A stretch of 64,000 nucleotides of DNA, taken from positions 72,061,482 through 72,125,481 of the forward strand of contig NW_026947484.1 of NCBI RefSeq assembly GCF_034190915.1. Direction: 5' to 3'. This document shows, piece after piece, positions 11,201 to 23,545 of the stretch (position 1 is its first letter; every line of letters starts with the position of its first letter). The translations under genes were made by a program, and so were the position numbers. This DNA is from Cavia porcellus (taxonomy: Eukaryota > Chordata > Mammalia > Rodentia > Caviidae). The notes under the pieces are model-generated. The model was not told where the DNA came from. It saw only the letters and a program-made list of their open reading frames with translations, and did not search any database.

Positions 11201-12240
11201 CAATATGAAAAGTGCCCAACAGGGGTGACCTGTGATTATTTCAGAAAAGAGATGCTCTATGTGAGTTTTCTGGACCAGAAGCCTCAGCGGCAGCTGCAAA
11301 TTCATCAGCAATACACATTCTCAAGCCTCACCTCCAGGCCAACTGAATGTGACTCTGGGAGCGAGGCAAGACTGATTTAAGAGCCCTCAAATAGCTCCAG
11401 CACACGCAGAAATCTGGAAACCATGCTATTAGAATAAGATGGAACTATTCAATTCTGTAATTCCCCATTAAGAATTTCTGCTTTGTAATTGTTTAACTGC
11501 AAATGAATGGTGGGGGTCCCCTTTGCATGCCCTTTAATTCTTCAGTGGACTGGATCTAAAAACTGAAATAATATTACAGATAATCAGTAAGTTTATTAGT
11601 TTTATTAATTAAATATATGTGGGGGTCCTCACCAGAAATTGAGGTCTGAAGACACAATAAAAGTACAGTACATGTATACTTTCAAACAAACAGACCTCAT
11701 TCTCCGGTGAGTTCTCCACGTCCATTAAAATCCAGCAGATTTGTGAAGGAATGTCGAGGCTAAGCGGATGGACACAGTGAACTCTGTCACAAAGGGACAT
11801 GCAGGGCGGTGTGTGGAAGCCAGTGGGAGAGGAGGGTCGCCTCAGTTTGTTTATTCTGGTTTTCTGCAGCCGCACTTGCAATCAGGGCTATTTGCCAGCT
11901 TCGGTGTAGGAGAACCATCTCTTTGAAAACATCGATCTGACTCAGGCACACAGGGAAAGTCAGCCTCCACCACCCCACCACCACTCCCAAGTTACAGTTC
12001 TTCAAACGGTTTTAGCTGAAATAATAAAAATAGCAGCTTGGCATATTTGGAGATGGCAATCCATAACTCATTCGGAATGCTGGGTTTTCAGAAACTGAAT
12101 AGAATTTCAACAGTGATGAGTTTTGTAGGGTGTCTCTCACCAACCTTATTTCTTGCTTTACAGAATACAATAGAATATAATACTTCACACATGACCATGT
12201 TCCAAGAGATCTATTGCTAAATTTTGCCAATGGAAATTTT
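11201..12240. other. Unassigned sequence
   Basis: No gene is supported. Reverse frames at 11609-12005 (90 and 72 codons) lack domains. A pyrimidine-rich strand bias near 11950 is unremarkable. Confidence 0.45.
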
Positions 12241-12397
12241 TTTTTTTTTTTTTCTGTCTTTTTGAGACAGAGTCTCAGTATGTGACTCAGGCTGGCCTTG
12301 GACTTGATTTGTAGCTCAGACTGGTCTCAAACTCACAACAATCCTGCCTCAGCCTCCTGAGCGCTAGGATTACAGAAGTCTGCCACCATACCTGGCT
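12241..12397 (-). mobile_element. B1 SINE with internal duplication
   Basis: The plus strand reads a T-tail, ttttgagacagagtctcagta, two related blocks (ctcaggctggccttggactt and ctcagactggtctcaaactc), then gcctcagcctcctgagcgc and ccaccatacctggc. The paired blocks are the B1 internal tandem duplication. A near-perfect target duplication (tgccaatggaaattttt / tgctaatggaatttttt) flanks it. Confidence 0.85.
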
Positions 12398-12769
12398 ACT
12401 GCTAATGGAATTTTTTAAAGTCAAAGATACAATGGGGAAAAACTCAAAATATTGGTGAGAATAGTGAGTTTGGACATGTGAATGTGTCTTATCTTTCATC
12501 ATTCTCTTAAAGTCACCTGCATGACTTTAAGAAGAGAACACGTATACAATGATTCTTCTAAAGTACATGGTTTTTAATTTGTCTGCACCCGATTTAAAGG
12601 ATGCACATGGCTTCCTTAAGCCTGGCACATGAAAGCCATTGTCACCTGCTGACATGGACCTCAGTCCCACAGTAACATCTCCCAGACGGTTCCCATTCTC
12701 CATCTCCAGGGCGTCGATGCCTGCTTCCCCTTAATCTCCTGGAAAATTGTGTGTACACCTCTTATAATA

Positions 12770-12930
12770 AGCCTTACACTGTATTACAGTAGTTATGTAA
12801 ATGTCAGCTTCTCCGGAGGAATTTTTCTTAACCTTTACTGACAGCAAGAAGTACATTTTCATTTTTATGCCCTTAGCAGTTGGCATAAAGCCTCACATAA
12901 AAGAAATACTTGTCAAATAGATAAAGACTT
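12770..12930 (+). mobile_element. Probable L2 3' end
   Basis: The tail atgcccttagcagttggcata, aagcctcacataaaagaaat, acttgtcaaatagataaa resembles the L2 end (tgcctggcacatagtaggtg, aataaatatttgttgaatga). Weak. Confidence 0.4.
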
Positions 12931-13807
12931 TCCTCGGGTCTAAAGTGTGAAATCCATGCATGAACCAGGCTGTTCACCCCAGAAAACACAGCCATCAGCT
13001 AGAGGCCTTCTCTGCCCACCGAGGCACCGAAAGTTTTGAATTTCAAGGGAAAAAAAAAGTTCTGCCGCTTCCAAAGTCCTAGAGTCATCCTCTCTGGAGG
13101 AGACACATCGTATTCTCAGGACAGAATATCCATTGGCACTGTCTCTGACAGTTACCAAAACCAAACTCTCATTTCTTTTAAGATATTCTAACCTGAGGAA
13201 TTGATTTAGTTCTGAAGCCCAATTTCAGTCTCAGGGTTCATGTAGAAACTTTGTAGCTTCAAGACTTAGTCAAAGATGCAGAACAAACTGAGCAAAATAA
13301 GCAGTTTCTAAGCAGCCAATCCAAGTCAGTGTCCTGCTGCGAATCTTCCTGGCCCCAGTCCTCAAGAAACTCGATCATAATTTGCTCATCCAAACACTTC
13401 CCTCGCATCCCAGCTACAATTTCACTGCCTTCTAATTGGCATTTTAGAAGCTTGCTTTCTTCTCAACTGGGCTCTATTCTGTGCTCCTGCTATTTTATTC
13501 TTCCCAATCAGTTAGCCAGAAGTATTGGCACCAGGGTAGCCAGGGCACACAACCAGCTTCTAATCCAGTTCCCTCCCTGGAAGCACCAATGCTGAAGAGT
13601 TAGTTACAGCACTTCAAATTAATTGCGTATTGTTTAAGATTACCCTGTTTGCCTAGTTTCTCATAATCACTTCCGTCTACTGTCTTAGGCCACCTTTGGA
13701 GTGAACTGGAGCAATGGATGGCCATGCTGGAGTGAGGACCTCCCCTACTCAGTACCCAGGTCTTTGAGGTATAGGTCTGTCTTGAGAAACATATTGATAC
13801 TTCCCCT
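12931..13807. other. Unassigned sequence
   Basis: I see no gene and no recognisable repeat. Frames of 74 and 88 codons (12940-13164, 13329-13595) have no features of real proteins. Confidence 0.45.
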
Positions 13808-13819
13808 TTGCTAATTCTG

Positions 13820-13922
13820 TTTGTTTGTTTGTTTGTTTGTTTTTTGGTACTGGGGATTGAACTCAGGACCTCATGCTTATTAGGCAGGTACTTATGCCAC
13901 TGAACAAAATTCCCAGCCCCCA
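13820..13922 (-). mobile_element. tRNA-Ala-like SINE (ID-related)
   Basis: The plus strand begins with a (TTTG)n tail and reads ggtactggggattgaactcag, ggcaggtacttatgccactg and attcccagcccc. A perfect 12-bp target duplication, ttgctaattctg, lies at 13808-13819 and 13923-13934. It has more substitutions than the copies at 0.5, 1.2 and 31.8 kb. Confidence 0.87.
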
Positions 13923-14107
13923 TTGCTAATTCTGAGATATCTAAGGCTTCTTGCTTTGTCAATTTTGCAATGACCAATGGAAACTTCATCTTTGCAGGAC
14001 TTCTGTAAAGATTAAGTCTTATAAAATAATAAAGCAATTGGTACATACCATGCATATTTTGAAAAAATCAAATTGTGTATAATGTCATAATTGGACTTTT
14101 GAGGCTG

Positions 14108-14565
14108 TATTAATATTCCAGGGTTACCATAAAATGCATCCAAAAAGTGGTTTACAGAAATGTAGCACCTCACAGTGACAGCCATTGGAAGTGTGAGATG
14201 AAAGTGTTGGCAGTGTTGTATTTTCTGTGGGAGCTGTAGAAATGCCCCTTTCCTTGTCTCTTAGTTTCCAGTAGTTACTAGTAATCCATGGGCTCCCTGA
14301 CCTATAGACGTATCATGGTCATTATGACCATTTTCTCCCTATGTGTCTTCTCATCATCTTCCCTTTGTACATGTCTCTGTATGCAAGCTTCTACTCCTTT
14401 ATAAAGATACCAATCATACTGGATTAGAGCCTACTGACCTCATTTTAGCTTTTTTACTTCTATAAAGATCATACTCCCAAAGAAGGTCACAAGCTTAGCA
14501 ACTAGGAGCTAGGATTCCAGTACGTCTTTGGAGAGGGGCACAGTTTAATCTGTAACAGTGCACAC
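14108..14565 (-). mobile_element. MaLR-type LTR
   Basis: The plus strand follows a well-known reversed LTR order: attaatattccagggttaccata, ggtttacagaaatgtagc, tgtgtcttctcatcatcttccc, ataccaatcatactggattag, gcctactgacctcattttagc and cagtttaatctgtaacag. Most of the LTR is present. Family name within MaLR is uncertain. Confidence 0.65.
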
Positions 14566-17500
14566 AACTCACTGTGGCTAAAATATAGAATAGTATTTTT
14601 TTTTTGTAACATCTGACACGATTTTGTTTTGTTCACCTCCTTTTCCTTGATGAGGAGCAGGATTTCCTAATATTTTAGTTTAATGTTAAAATTTTTCAGT
14701 CTTCTTTCACTATTAAAATGGTGCAGACAAGTAACCTCCTTGGCCTCTTACTAGCTCCCAAATGAAGAAAAACTTACAAAGTCCTGATCACCAAGGTGTG
14801 GCAGGGGCCCAGGGGCTGGATTCACCCTTCCTGGCTCAGTTGAGAGGTCAGATGAAGGCCTTGCTCTACACGGTCTATAATGTGGAAATTCAGTTTCAGC
14901 TTGGCTTCTTGGACTCTTTCCCCATCCTCATCCCTTAGAAAATTCAGCTTACAGGCATTGTGTAACTCAGATCTGCTCATGCACTGGCCCATCTTTTAGG
15001 AAGATGCCAGCAAGAAGACTTTTGTGCCACCTATCTTCCTCTGCATCTTCCCACTGGAAGGAAAGTCAAACATCTTTGCCGATAAGGTAATGGGACATGA
15101 GGGGCCTCCCTTCCCTTCTCTATTTACACCATTAGTTTCTTAACATCCTCTCCTTGTCCAATTAGTGTATCAGATACTCTGCTGTTCCCATAGTAAGCTG
15201 CGTTCAGCGGAGAGACCACTGTTAGCACCTAAACAAGGGGTGATAAATGAACAGATGCTCAGCCATCAGCAAATGTACAGGAAAGAGAGAACAAGAGAAG
15301 AGTAAGAGGGAACAGCTCCCACAAGACGAATTTGTACTATCCCCAAAGACGTCATCTTCCTCTACCCTGGTCTCCTATTTAACGGGCTCCTGGATGAAGT
15401 CTATGAAATCAGGAAACCGAGGTGCAGTGCTGAGGTCCCGGGCTTGATCCCAGAAACACGCACAAAAAACTAGTTTGACCTTTTTACTAGGAAGAAAGCA
15501 AGCAAAGATCAGGAATCTCATGATGCGAAGCTAGGCCTTCGGCCTTGGGAAACAGTAATTTTATTATCAGGGCTTTGTGGCCACTTTCTGTGTTACACTA
15601 TTTGTCTACTTCTGGGAACAGAAAGGATCTTGGTAATAACAGATAACATTATGAAACAAAAGAACAAACAGCTCCTCACAATGTTCTGTTACATGATTAC
15701 TCTAGTCAGGAAGGATAAAATCTTGTTTTTAAACAAAACGACCATAATCAAGTCTGCCTTCCAAGGTGAAGGGACCAGAAAGGACATGATTTATGTCACT
15801 GGAAAAATAAATCCTTCTGCAGTGTCTTCCACTCACAGAGACGGTGGCAGGAGCAATGAGACCTGAGCAGGGCAGGTCGTTTACTGGAGCGAGAAGGCAC
15901 TGGTTTGCCTTGGTGTGTGTGAGAACAGAGACTGAGCAGAGCCTGGTGGTACTTTCACTGAAGAGGGGGCAGAAAGAAAGGAGGAGAAATAGTGTGACAA
16001 CCCAGCAGTGGCCAGGAGCATGACTTGTATTTTGGTTTGATTTGTTTCCACTTTTCCCTTTTGATGCTCCTCTGCAAAGATACAAACCCCCATCTGTGTT
16101 CTCCAATGTACATGGAGCTAGTGAACAAGAAATGCCCTGAGAGACTGTGTTTTTCATCTGATTCAGAGTAAGGTAATGAGTGTAATGCTTGGTTCCCCAC
16201 AGGGTAGAGAGAAGAGAATCTGCTTAAGAGATGAGACCTCAGGGAGAGGAGAGGGTGCTCACCAGCAGTAAGCGGAGACTGTCCTGCAGTGTGAGTCCCT
16301 GGGAAAGCACAGAAATCTCAAAAAAGACAGAAAACAGAGGGTCTGTGCTGACATCTGGGTTTTGTTACTTATACTGCTGTTATTGTTATTAGTTGCCATC
16401 TAGGAACCAAACAGAACGCCCAAAACACAGCTCCCAGTAACATCAAAGACCAGGGGCCCCTCGTGGCAGGATGAGGCGCTCTGCCCACAGGCACCCGAGA
16501 AGCACCAACAGTTACTCACACTCAGGGCTGAGTGTGAGCCAGCGTGTCCTGGGGCTGATGCGTTGGCCAGGATCACCTCTGGCCAGAGGGCCCTGGTGGC
16601 TCAGACTGCCTTCCCCCTTCACCCAACAGCATGGCCAGCAGGGGCCTGGAGAAGCTGAAATCTGTCACAGGTTTCTGCCTTGTGCAGAAGGGAGATGGGA
16701 GCCCCTGTGCACCACCGCGAGGACCTCCTCCCATGGACCTGCTTGGCAGGAGTGCTTCTCCCACTGCTGAATGCTCCCCCACTGCTTTCCTCACTAGGGC
16801 TGGAGACATCACAGGGGCTAGAACTATGCTTGTCCTTAGGAATTGCACATCTTTTGACAAAATATCTCCCACGTGGAGGCCACATGATTGTCACCCCCAG
16901 CTCTTTGACGTTAGCAGCAAAGCCTGGGGCAGGCTGGGTTTCAGTTTGTGAAATTCAAACCCACAAACATTTACAAGCACTGCTGGTGGCCAAGGTGAGA
17001 AGAGCTAGCTTGGGATTTTCACAGCTACTGTCAAGCAGCTCACACACTTCTGAGCCCTGGTGATTGTTTTTTTTTTGTTGTTGTTGTTCTTTTCCCCTTC
17101 ATTGTTTATTTCATGGATTATGTGGAGCTACACCAATATTCAACTCTTACCTGCCTTCAGCTGCCTGACAGTCACAGTTAACTGTATGCAGCACTCAGAC
17201 AGGATCTTGTGGACAGCCTCTTAACAGGAGGGGCCTCTGCACCCTTGGGTGCTTTCTTCCTGGATGAGAAAGCAAGTGGCCCCACTGTTAAGAACACTTC
17301 TTTTGATGGCCTTCAGTTCTGAAATGTTGCCCTCCCCTCTCCTCTGGGCATGTGGTAGGGTGACAGAAGGGCCATCCCCTTCCGATGAGGTGTCATCCTG
17401 AAACCCCCGAGTCAAAAGATAGAATATCAAAAGAAAGCTACAACATATTTAACAAATTTATTTGATCATACTGCAACATGGTTGGTGAAGTTCAGGATGA

Positions 17501-17689
17501 ATATCCAATGACCCAAAAGGAACAATCCATTTGTATATTTCAGTTTGATGAGTGTGAGCATCCCTGCTGGACGGAAAAGGTCCAATCTAACACTGTAACC
17601 CTGCAAGGCCATAATGCTCAGATTTCTCCCGCCTCTATGTGCAGCATTCTCTCCTCCCAGGTAGTGTGCAGGGCCTCTTCTCACTGAGT
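14566..17689. other. Unassigned sequence
   Basis: About 3 kb with no supported gene. The part at 16440-17080 is richer in G+C and carries several overlapping frames on both strands (91-142 codons, 15729-17063), the pattern expected by chance in stop-poor GC-rich DNA. None has a domain, and I see no convincing splice-site set. Confidence 0.45.
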
Positions 17690-17742
17690 CTCACCATTAG
17701 ACAAGGCAGGATAGAGAATTTATGGCCAGGTCCAAGACAGAA

Positions 17743-17783
<41 letters not shown>

Positions 17784-17945
17784 ATGAGGCCTTCTTCCCG
17801 CCATTACATCATATACTGGCTCCACCCCTAGGTGGGTGTAGCACTCACATAACCAATCCAAGCACTAGACAATAAACCAATCACAAATGCTAAATTTGAT
17901 CGCGTCCATAATTGCATGAGGCTTGGAGCCACTGACATAACCAAG
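17690..17945 (-). mobile_element. MT-like MaLR LTR fragment
   Basis: Read on the minus strand it shares a long ordered block with the plus-strand LTR at 34.3 kb: ttgtctagtgcttggattgg, gagtgctacacccacctagg, ggtggagccagtatatgatg and taatggcgggaag. An expanded GA microsatellite lies inside. The 78-codon frame here is repeat-derived. Confidence 0.6.
17750..17782 (+). repeat. (AG)n microsatellite
   Basis: An uninterrupted AG run sits inside the MT-like LTR, where related LTR copies carry a shorter TC/GA stretch (compare ctctctctctc at about 34403-34415). Confidence 0.92.
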
Positions 17946-18331
17946 ACACAGTTGAAGTAATGTGACTAGCTCTGGCTGTAGAGCTGAGTAGAAATACAGT
18001 TTCAAGTCTGGAGCATTATATTGCTCATGAGAAATTTTCCAGAACTATTTTCCCTCTGCCCAAGTAACGAATGACTTTTCTAATTCTGTGTGTTACAGCA
18101 AACTGCACCCTGGAAGGATGATCTCACACACACAAGGAAATGGGGGAGGGCCCCCCACTCCTCCCCACCTTGTAACATGCCCCCAAATAATTTCAAATTT
18201 CTCCAGTGTTCCCAAGAGACATCAGTCCTAAGAGAGGGATAGAAAATGAAATAGACATAATGGTACATAAATTGTGGGATGTGATCACAGCTTAAGTTTT
18301 CAGTCAGAGTTTTAAAAGTCAGCATTATAAT

Positions 18332-18380
18332 ATATATATTAAGCCAATATATATAATATATAATATATATAATATATAAA
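18332..18380. repeat. AT-rich simple repeat
   Basis: Interrupted (AT)n and (ATAATAT) units form a near-palindromic stretch. The 101-codon reverse frame crossing it is not credible. Confidence 0.8.
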
Positions 18381-18939
18381 GCCAAGCTATCTCAAAATAC
18401 ACCTATGTGGCACGTTATTTCTTCCTGAAGGCACGTGAGAAAAAGCAGGCACAGAGAAAATGATCTGACTGCCCTTTGTGACATGTAGCAAGTTACAAAC
18501 GTCCATCTGAGAATCTGCCCTCCCTGTACCAGACTAAAATACAGCTTATCTCTAGAGGGAGAGCTGAGGGAGCCCTGTAGAAATAAACTTGGTGAATTGA
18601 TCCTTGTCTTCCACAAATGCTACCACCACCACCCCCACACACGTCTCCCAATGAATTCCCCACACTTTCTGCACCCAAAGCAAATCATATTTGAGGCAGG
18701 ATAGAAGAGGAGAAGGTAGGTGGAAAGCAGACAGGGAAATTATAATTATAAAAATGTACCTTTAAGAAAACTACAGCCTCAAGACACAAAGTTACCCAAA
18801 ATGATAGTGTCTGTTTATTTTTTACCTTGAGCCTACTTTTCCCCTCACAAGTTACTTACTCCTAAATTCTTAAAAGATGCAATAAGTCTACAAAGTAGCC
18901 TGTGCTTTTCTTCCAATACTATAGAGTCATGAACTCCAC

Positions 18940-19421
18940 AGATAGTGTGACTAGACACTTGAGGCTCCTCCAAATACCCATGAACACCCCTGGCCCCAGG
19001 CCATGACGTGCCTTCGCCTGGAAGATCCACACTCCCTGGTGAGCTCCAAAATCTTCGATTCTGCTTAATAATCTTCGATTCTGTGCCTCTGCGTGATGAG
19101 TCAGGAAGGTTCACAGCTGTGAGCCAAGCTGAGGGCTCCATCTGTTCTTTGGGAGGTCCCCCTTGGGCTCCACTCAGGGACACTTCGTCTTGTCATTTCT
19201 TCATGAATTTATCTTTCCTTTGTGTCTTTTCTTTCTATAAAGTACAAAAGCTTTCTGTTTTTGCCATTTCTTGGGATCTTCATTCTCTTGTAGGGCCCCC
19301 ATGGATACATAAAAATTAATAAAACTCCTGTTTGTCCCTTACTAAACTGCTCTATGTCAATTTCATTTTTAGACCCAGATGAAGATCCCAGGTAGGAGAG
19401 GATTTACCCTTTTCCCCTACA
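18940..19421 (+). mobile_element. ERV1-like solo LTR
   Basis: The right half has LTR architecture: a TATA-like tataaag at about 19235-19241, a poly(A) signal AATAAA at 19318-19323 followed by actcctgtttgtcccttact, then tgtcaatttcatttttagac and an end in ctaca. That 3' order resembles class I (gamma-type) rodent and primate LTRs. The left boundary is unclear. A 13-bp direct duplication lies at 19051-19083. A 103-codon frame over it is a shadow. Confidence 0.5.
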
Positions 19422-20784
19422 ATGGAAATTAGAAACACAGAGAAATAAGCAGGGTACTCAGCGGTTCCTGCTCTACCATATGTGACCACTGACCCCTCCA
19501 TCACCATCTCGGCCTCGCATGCTTGGGCTGGAGAAGAATGATGAGCGGGCGGGACTCAGGTTTCACAGGAGAACCAGGTGGTAGAAAGATAAACAGCAAG
19601 AGGCCAGCACCAGCCTCTCTTGCCACTCAGCTCCAGAATACGACCTATCTCAGGAACGCAGCTACCTGCCAGCTCCTGTTTTCTGGTGATGCTGGCTTTG
19701 GGTGGAAATCTCTAATTTTTTTATATCCATGCTAGCTCTTTCAACAAAGTCCTCTTAATTACAATAACTCAAATTTTCTCTCTTCCTCAGTCAATGAATC
19801 ATTATCATTTTTAATAAGCACGCAATATTTAAACTGTCTCAGCAAGAAGGTATCTTCCTTTCTTGGAGTCTTACTTATGTTTTTTAAATGTTAAAAAAAA
19901 GAGACTTTTCCTCCAAACCTTTTTAAACAACCCTAAACCCTATCTGCAAGATAAGAGTTGTTATATCACTTCTTTCCACCAGATGGTGGTGTGGCTGGTT
20001 CACACACCGAGTATCCCATGAAATTTACTCTAACGAATAAACATTAGCAACTGCTTCACAGAGATAACTGCTTCCTCCATTTTTCTGGACACTTAGCAAC
20101 CGTCTCTGAGGCTTCTTTAAGCGTGAGTCCTTGTGCTGAGCCCCAAGTACGCAGTGTGTCTTCTGTCACGCCAGCCCTTCGACTCCAGCAGGGAAGATGG
20201 CCGTTTAGCCAACAACCACACAACCACAGCTGAAGATTTGTGTTTTGGAAGGAGACAAAGCATTTGCTTGCTACTGCTTGCAGGTGACCAGACCCGAGGG
20301 TGTGAGCCAGAGGAGAGGTAGGAGCCACCCTGTGACTGGAGAGAGAGGCTCAGGATAGAAGGCGCAAAGAATAAAGGATTATGTCACCTTGAAAGCCCTA
20401 AGACAGAGAGTAGCCCGAGCTCCAAAACTGAGCATGTGAAATGAAAGATAAAAGAATTTAAAGCATCTGTTGACAAGCTCTTGGCTACTCTAGATGACTG
20501 GTCATCTTCCCTACGGCTTCATGATTTCTGGCTTGAGGGCTGCGCTGTCTACTGAGGCTCAGTGAAAGGAGAAACTAGTTAGTTTCGGACTCCAGAAAAC
20601 TAAAGAGGTCTTGAGTCTTCCTTCACCCTTAGCACTACAGGAAATCTACTACCTAAGAGATTTTTTTAAAAGTATTCAAAGATTTGTAAATTTAAAAATT
20701 AAAAAGAAAATGCACCATCAAATTCTGAAGCAAATTGTGTCTACCAAATCTGATAGTTTTCTGTGACTGTCTGATTCTCCCTGT
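19422..20784. other. Unassigned sequence
   Basis: No gene or clear repeat is seen. Frames up to 90 codons on either strand at 19523-20328 have no domain. Confidence 0.45.
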
Positions 20785-20925
20785 GTGGTCTCCAAGCTGG
20801 TAACTTAGCATCTCCAGGGAATTTATAAGGGGGGGATTGTTAGGCTACCCCAAGACCTGCTGAGTTGGGAACTCAGAAATCTCCATGTTAGCAGGCCCTC
20901 CAGAGGGTTCTAAAATCCACTACAA
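20785..20925. mobile_element. MER5A-like hAT MITE
   Basis: Ordered matches to MER5A are visible: gtctccaagctggtaactta gcatctccagggaattta-type left part, ccccaagacctgctgagttg, ggaactcagaaatctccatg and caggccctccagagggttct. Old DNA transposon. Just to the right the 13-mer ctacaatgtaaaa is duplicated. Confidence 0.6.
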
Positions 20926-21639
20926 TGTAAAAATCTCCTACAATGTAAAATGACAGCCTTAGACCCCATTCCATCATTTCCTATTGTGGCTACCATGTAA
21001 TTATCCTGCCTCACACAAGTGTCCTGCTTGGGTGTAGCTCAGCCATGGGACACTTTGCAACCCACTAGGATCCCCTTAAACTAATGAAAGTGGGATCTCC
21101 GGAGATGCTACCAGGCTTTGGGATCTTTAAAATGCTCTCCTTGGGGCCAAAGAAACAGACAGCACTCATGGCTAATCCTTCTGCCCTGCAGCTAGACTGA
21201 TTTGGTCTCTCAGTTTCCCTATTTTACATCAGCCTGGACAAAGCCCCCTTTTTAACACCTGCAAAGCAAGCAAGAGAAAAGGTCCCTTCACTTACAGCCG
21301 TGCACAGCAGGCTCCTCTCCCAGGAACCTGTCCTCAGTCCCGCACCACCAGGGCTTCTTCCTGCCTTAGAGTTTTCTCAATAGCCCCTGTGTCTCACCCT
21401 TTGCCGACTCATCCTGGCTCCCTGGGCAGACGGCAGCATGGCCCTAGGTTGGAGGCAGCTCAGGCTTCCCTCTCGGGAAAGGAAGGGTAAGGGAGGAGCC
21501 ACGTGTCCCCATCTGCCCAAGAAGTCCTCATGTGCTCCTCCTTCCACCATCCAAGAATGTCCCATTTCGGACAATAAATTATAGGCTCTTTTTTCCACTG
21601 TGTATCTTGGACACACTCAGGCAACTTTGAGGTGGCACC
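20926..21639. other. Unassigned sequence
   Basis: No gene seen. Reverse frames of 79 and 64 codons at 21377-21654 have no domain. Confidence 0.4.
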
Positions 21640-21750
21640 AGTTAAGGTTCCCATTATACAGAAAGGGAAACTGTGTCTAGAGTTTCAGTATCTGACCAAG
21701 ATCAACTGCCTGGTCAACGCTGGTGTGGCTGGAGTCTGCCTCTGATCTAG
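21640..21750 (-). mobile_element. MIR fragment
   Basis: The order cccattatacagaaagggaaact, gtatctgaccaagatcaact and gtctgcctctgatctagc matches the reversed MIR core (attttacagatgaggaaact, gcccaaggtcacac). Confidence 0.6.
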
Positions 21751-22329
21751 CATTGTGCAAGATCATGACCCGGAGGCCGTGCTTGAAGAGAGCTTGCTCA
21801 TGCCCTGCCTCGGTGACTCGGATTCCACGGCAGCCAGGGCTGTTTTATTCCATTTTTCCACCAGCTTTCTTAGATCTGAACTCAGCTTGAAAGCTGCACA
21901 GTTATTTCCCTTCCATCGAAATTGTAATCTGCTCAGAGGAAATGAAGCTTATGGCTGGTGGTGTAGAAAGGGCAAGTGTGTGGGAGAAGCTAGAGATCAA
22001 ACAGTCAAGTATACTTGTTACAGAATTTTTCATGAGCTGAATTCAAATGCTATCATTTGAATCCCAGCTTCTCTCCCTTGGATTTAAAAGCCTAAGAACA
22101 AAGGGTGATGGGAAGGCAGCTGTCGGTGAATAATCAGGAGGCAGATGGAATGGCTGGGCCTGGGGACAAGGAGGAGAGGCAGCCAGGGCTGGGGCAGAGG
22201 TCACAAGAGAGCCAGTCAGCAAAAGCCAGAAAGCTCTTCTCCCTCAGTCCAGGTCTGGGGGACGAGGGGCGATTTGGGGATCCCTGAAGTTCACCGGTGT
22301 CTTCCTCTACCGGGTACCAATCGCTCTCC

Positions 22330-22450
22330 TTTTGGGATAACTGTGAGCTCCCTCTACCTCTGCTTCCCAGGTTGCCCATCTGCAAAATAAGGAAGTTCAA
22401 CAGAGGTGACTGCTAAAGATCCTCTCTGCTCTGAAATGCTGTGGTCCTAA
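22330..22450 (+). mobile_element. MIR fragment
   Basis: cttcccaggttgcccatctgc aaaataaggaag-type core followed by gatcctctctgctctgaaatgc fits the MIR 3' half. The end overlaps a perfect 8-bp-armed palindrome at 22439-22458. Confidence 0.5.
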
Positions 22451-22789
22451 GACCACAGGGTGCTGTTAGGATTGACTCAGGAAAGCTAGGGATGGGCGTG
22501 GAAGCTGGTAGCTAGGCCTTTCTAAAATCAGAAACAGCGCTGCGCGCTGGTTTCATCCCTTGATGCCTGCTGCATCTGACTCTCAACAAAACTGCAGAGG
22601 TTAAGTCTTGCATGCGTTGAAGTCTACAGTGAACTGTAAAGTCCGAAGCAAAATGAGTCCGAATCAACATGAATGCCATTAACAAACATGTAACTGAAGT
22701 AAACTAGACTATTATTACCAAAAAAAAATACATTGTACCGGGAAAAAATTTGTGACAATTTTAGTTTTTGAATTATTTCATTGGTTTGC
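22451..22789. other. Unassigned sequence
   Basis: Nothing recognisable; AT-rich towards the right. Confidence 0.4.
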
Positions 22790-22872
22790 ATTAGGTAATT
22801 GGTACCAGGGTCCAATTCACAACCTCACACTTAACCGGCAGGAACTTCCCCACTGAACTAAACCCCAAGCCT
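22790..22872 (-). mobile_element. Older tRNA-derived SINE (ID-related)
   Basis: The plus strand reads ggtaccagggtccaattcac, cctcacacttaaccggcagg and cactgaactaaaccccaagcc, the reverse of the tRNA-like SINE family but with many changes and no clear target duplication. Confidence 0.7.
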
Positions 22873-23049
22873 ACTTTAAGTTTAATCATCTGTCATGTTA
22901 GACGCTGGATCAGAGTAAACCCAGACTGCAGCTTCCCATGTGCTCAATACATGTTTCAAAAAATCTGCATCGAAAATCTGTAATGTTTACACCCAAACTA
23001 GGTGTGAGCAGCTATGAGGCAAGGCCAACGCAGACTCTGAGGTGCATTT

Positions 23050-23545
23050 GTCCCTAATGTTCTTGTGCCCTGGGCCATGCTGTTTACTAAATTCCCTAAA
23101 CCACACCATTCTGCCACTTTGTCACCTACCTCGGGAGCAGCTTTTAAACATGGCCTCCAGATTCTTGGCCCTTTCTGCTCTCAAACAATGTCGTCTATGG
23201 TGCTTCCCCCTCTAGCTGACCTCTGCAATTGCATGGTGAAGACAGCACAGAAGTGACATTCTGCCAGTTGCAAGACTTGGGCTCTAAGGAACTGGTAGTG
23301 TTTGCTTTCTGCCCAGGGAAGGAAGACTCCACACTGTGAGGGAGCCAAACTGCCACATGTGGCGGTCACACGTAGGTACCACGCTGACAGATGCAGCTGA
23401 AGTCTCAGGTTCCAGCCAGAAATATGGGGAGGAAGGGTTTTACGTGATTCTGGCCCTCATGCTTTGAGTGACTCCCAGATTTTGAGCTGGCCAGCTGATG
23501 CTACAGGGTACAGAGAGGTGCTGTCCCCACCCAGCCCTATGCAAA
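23050..23545 (+). mobile_element. MLT1-type MaLR LTR
   Basis: The order tgcatggtgaagacagcacag, gtgacattctgccagttgcaag, ggctctaaggaactggtag, gagggagccaaactgccacatg and ggtcacacgtaggtaccacg follows an MLT1 subfamily. Old, with indels. Frames of about 62 codons on both strands are shadows. Confidence 0.6.

Noticed and set aside
13600..14055. 151-codon open frame (minus)
   Set aside because: It reads through a tRNA-like SINE and its (TTTG)n tail.
15729..17063. Cluster of overlapping 90-142-codon frames on both strands
   Set aside because: Typical of locally GC-rich, stop-poor DNA; no domain, no consistent splice signals and no single favoured frame.
18940..19421. A complete provirus at the ERV1-like LTR
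   Set aside because: No second LTR and no gag/pol-like sequence is seen on either side.
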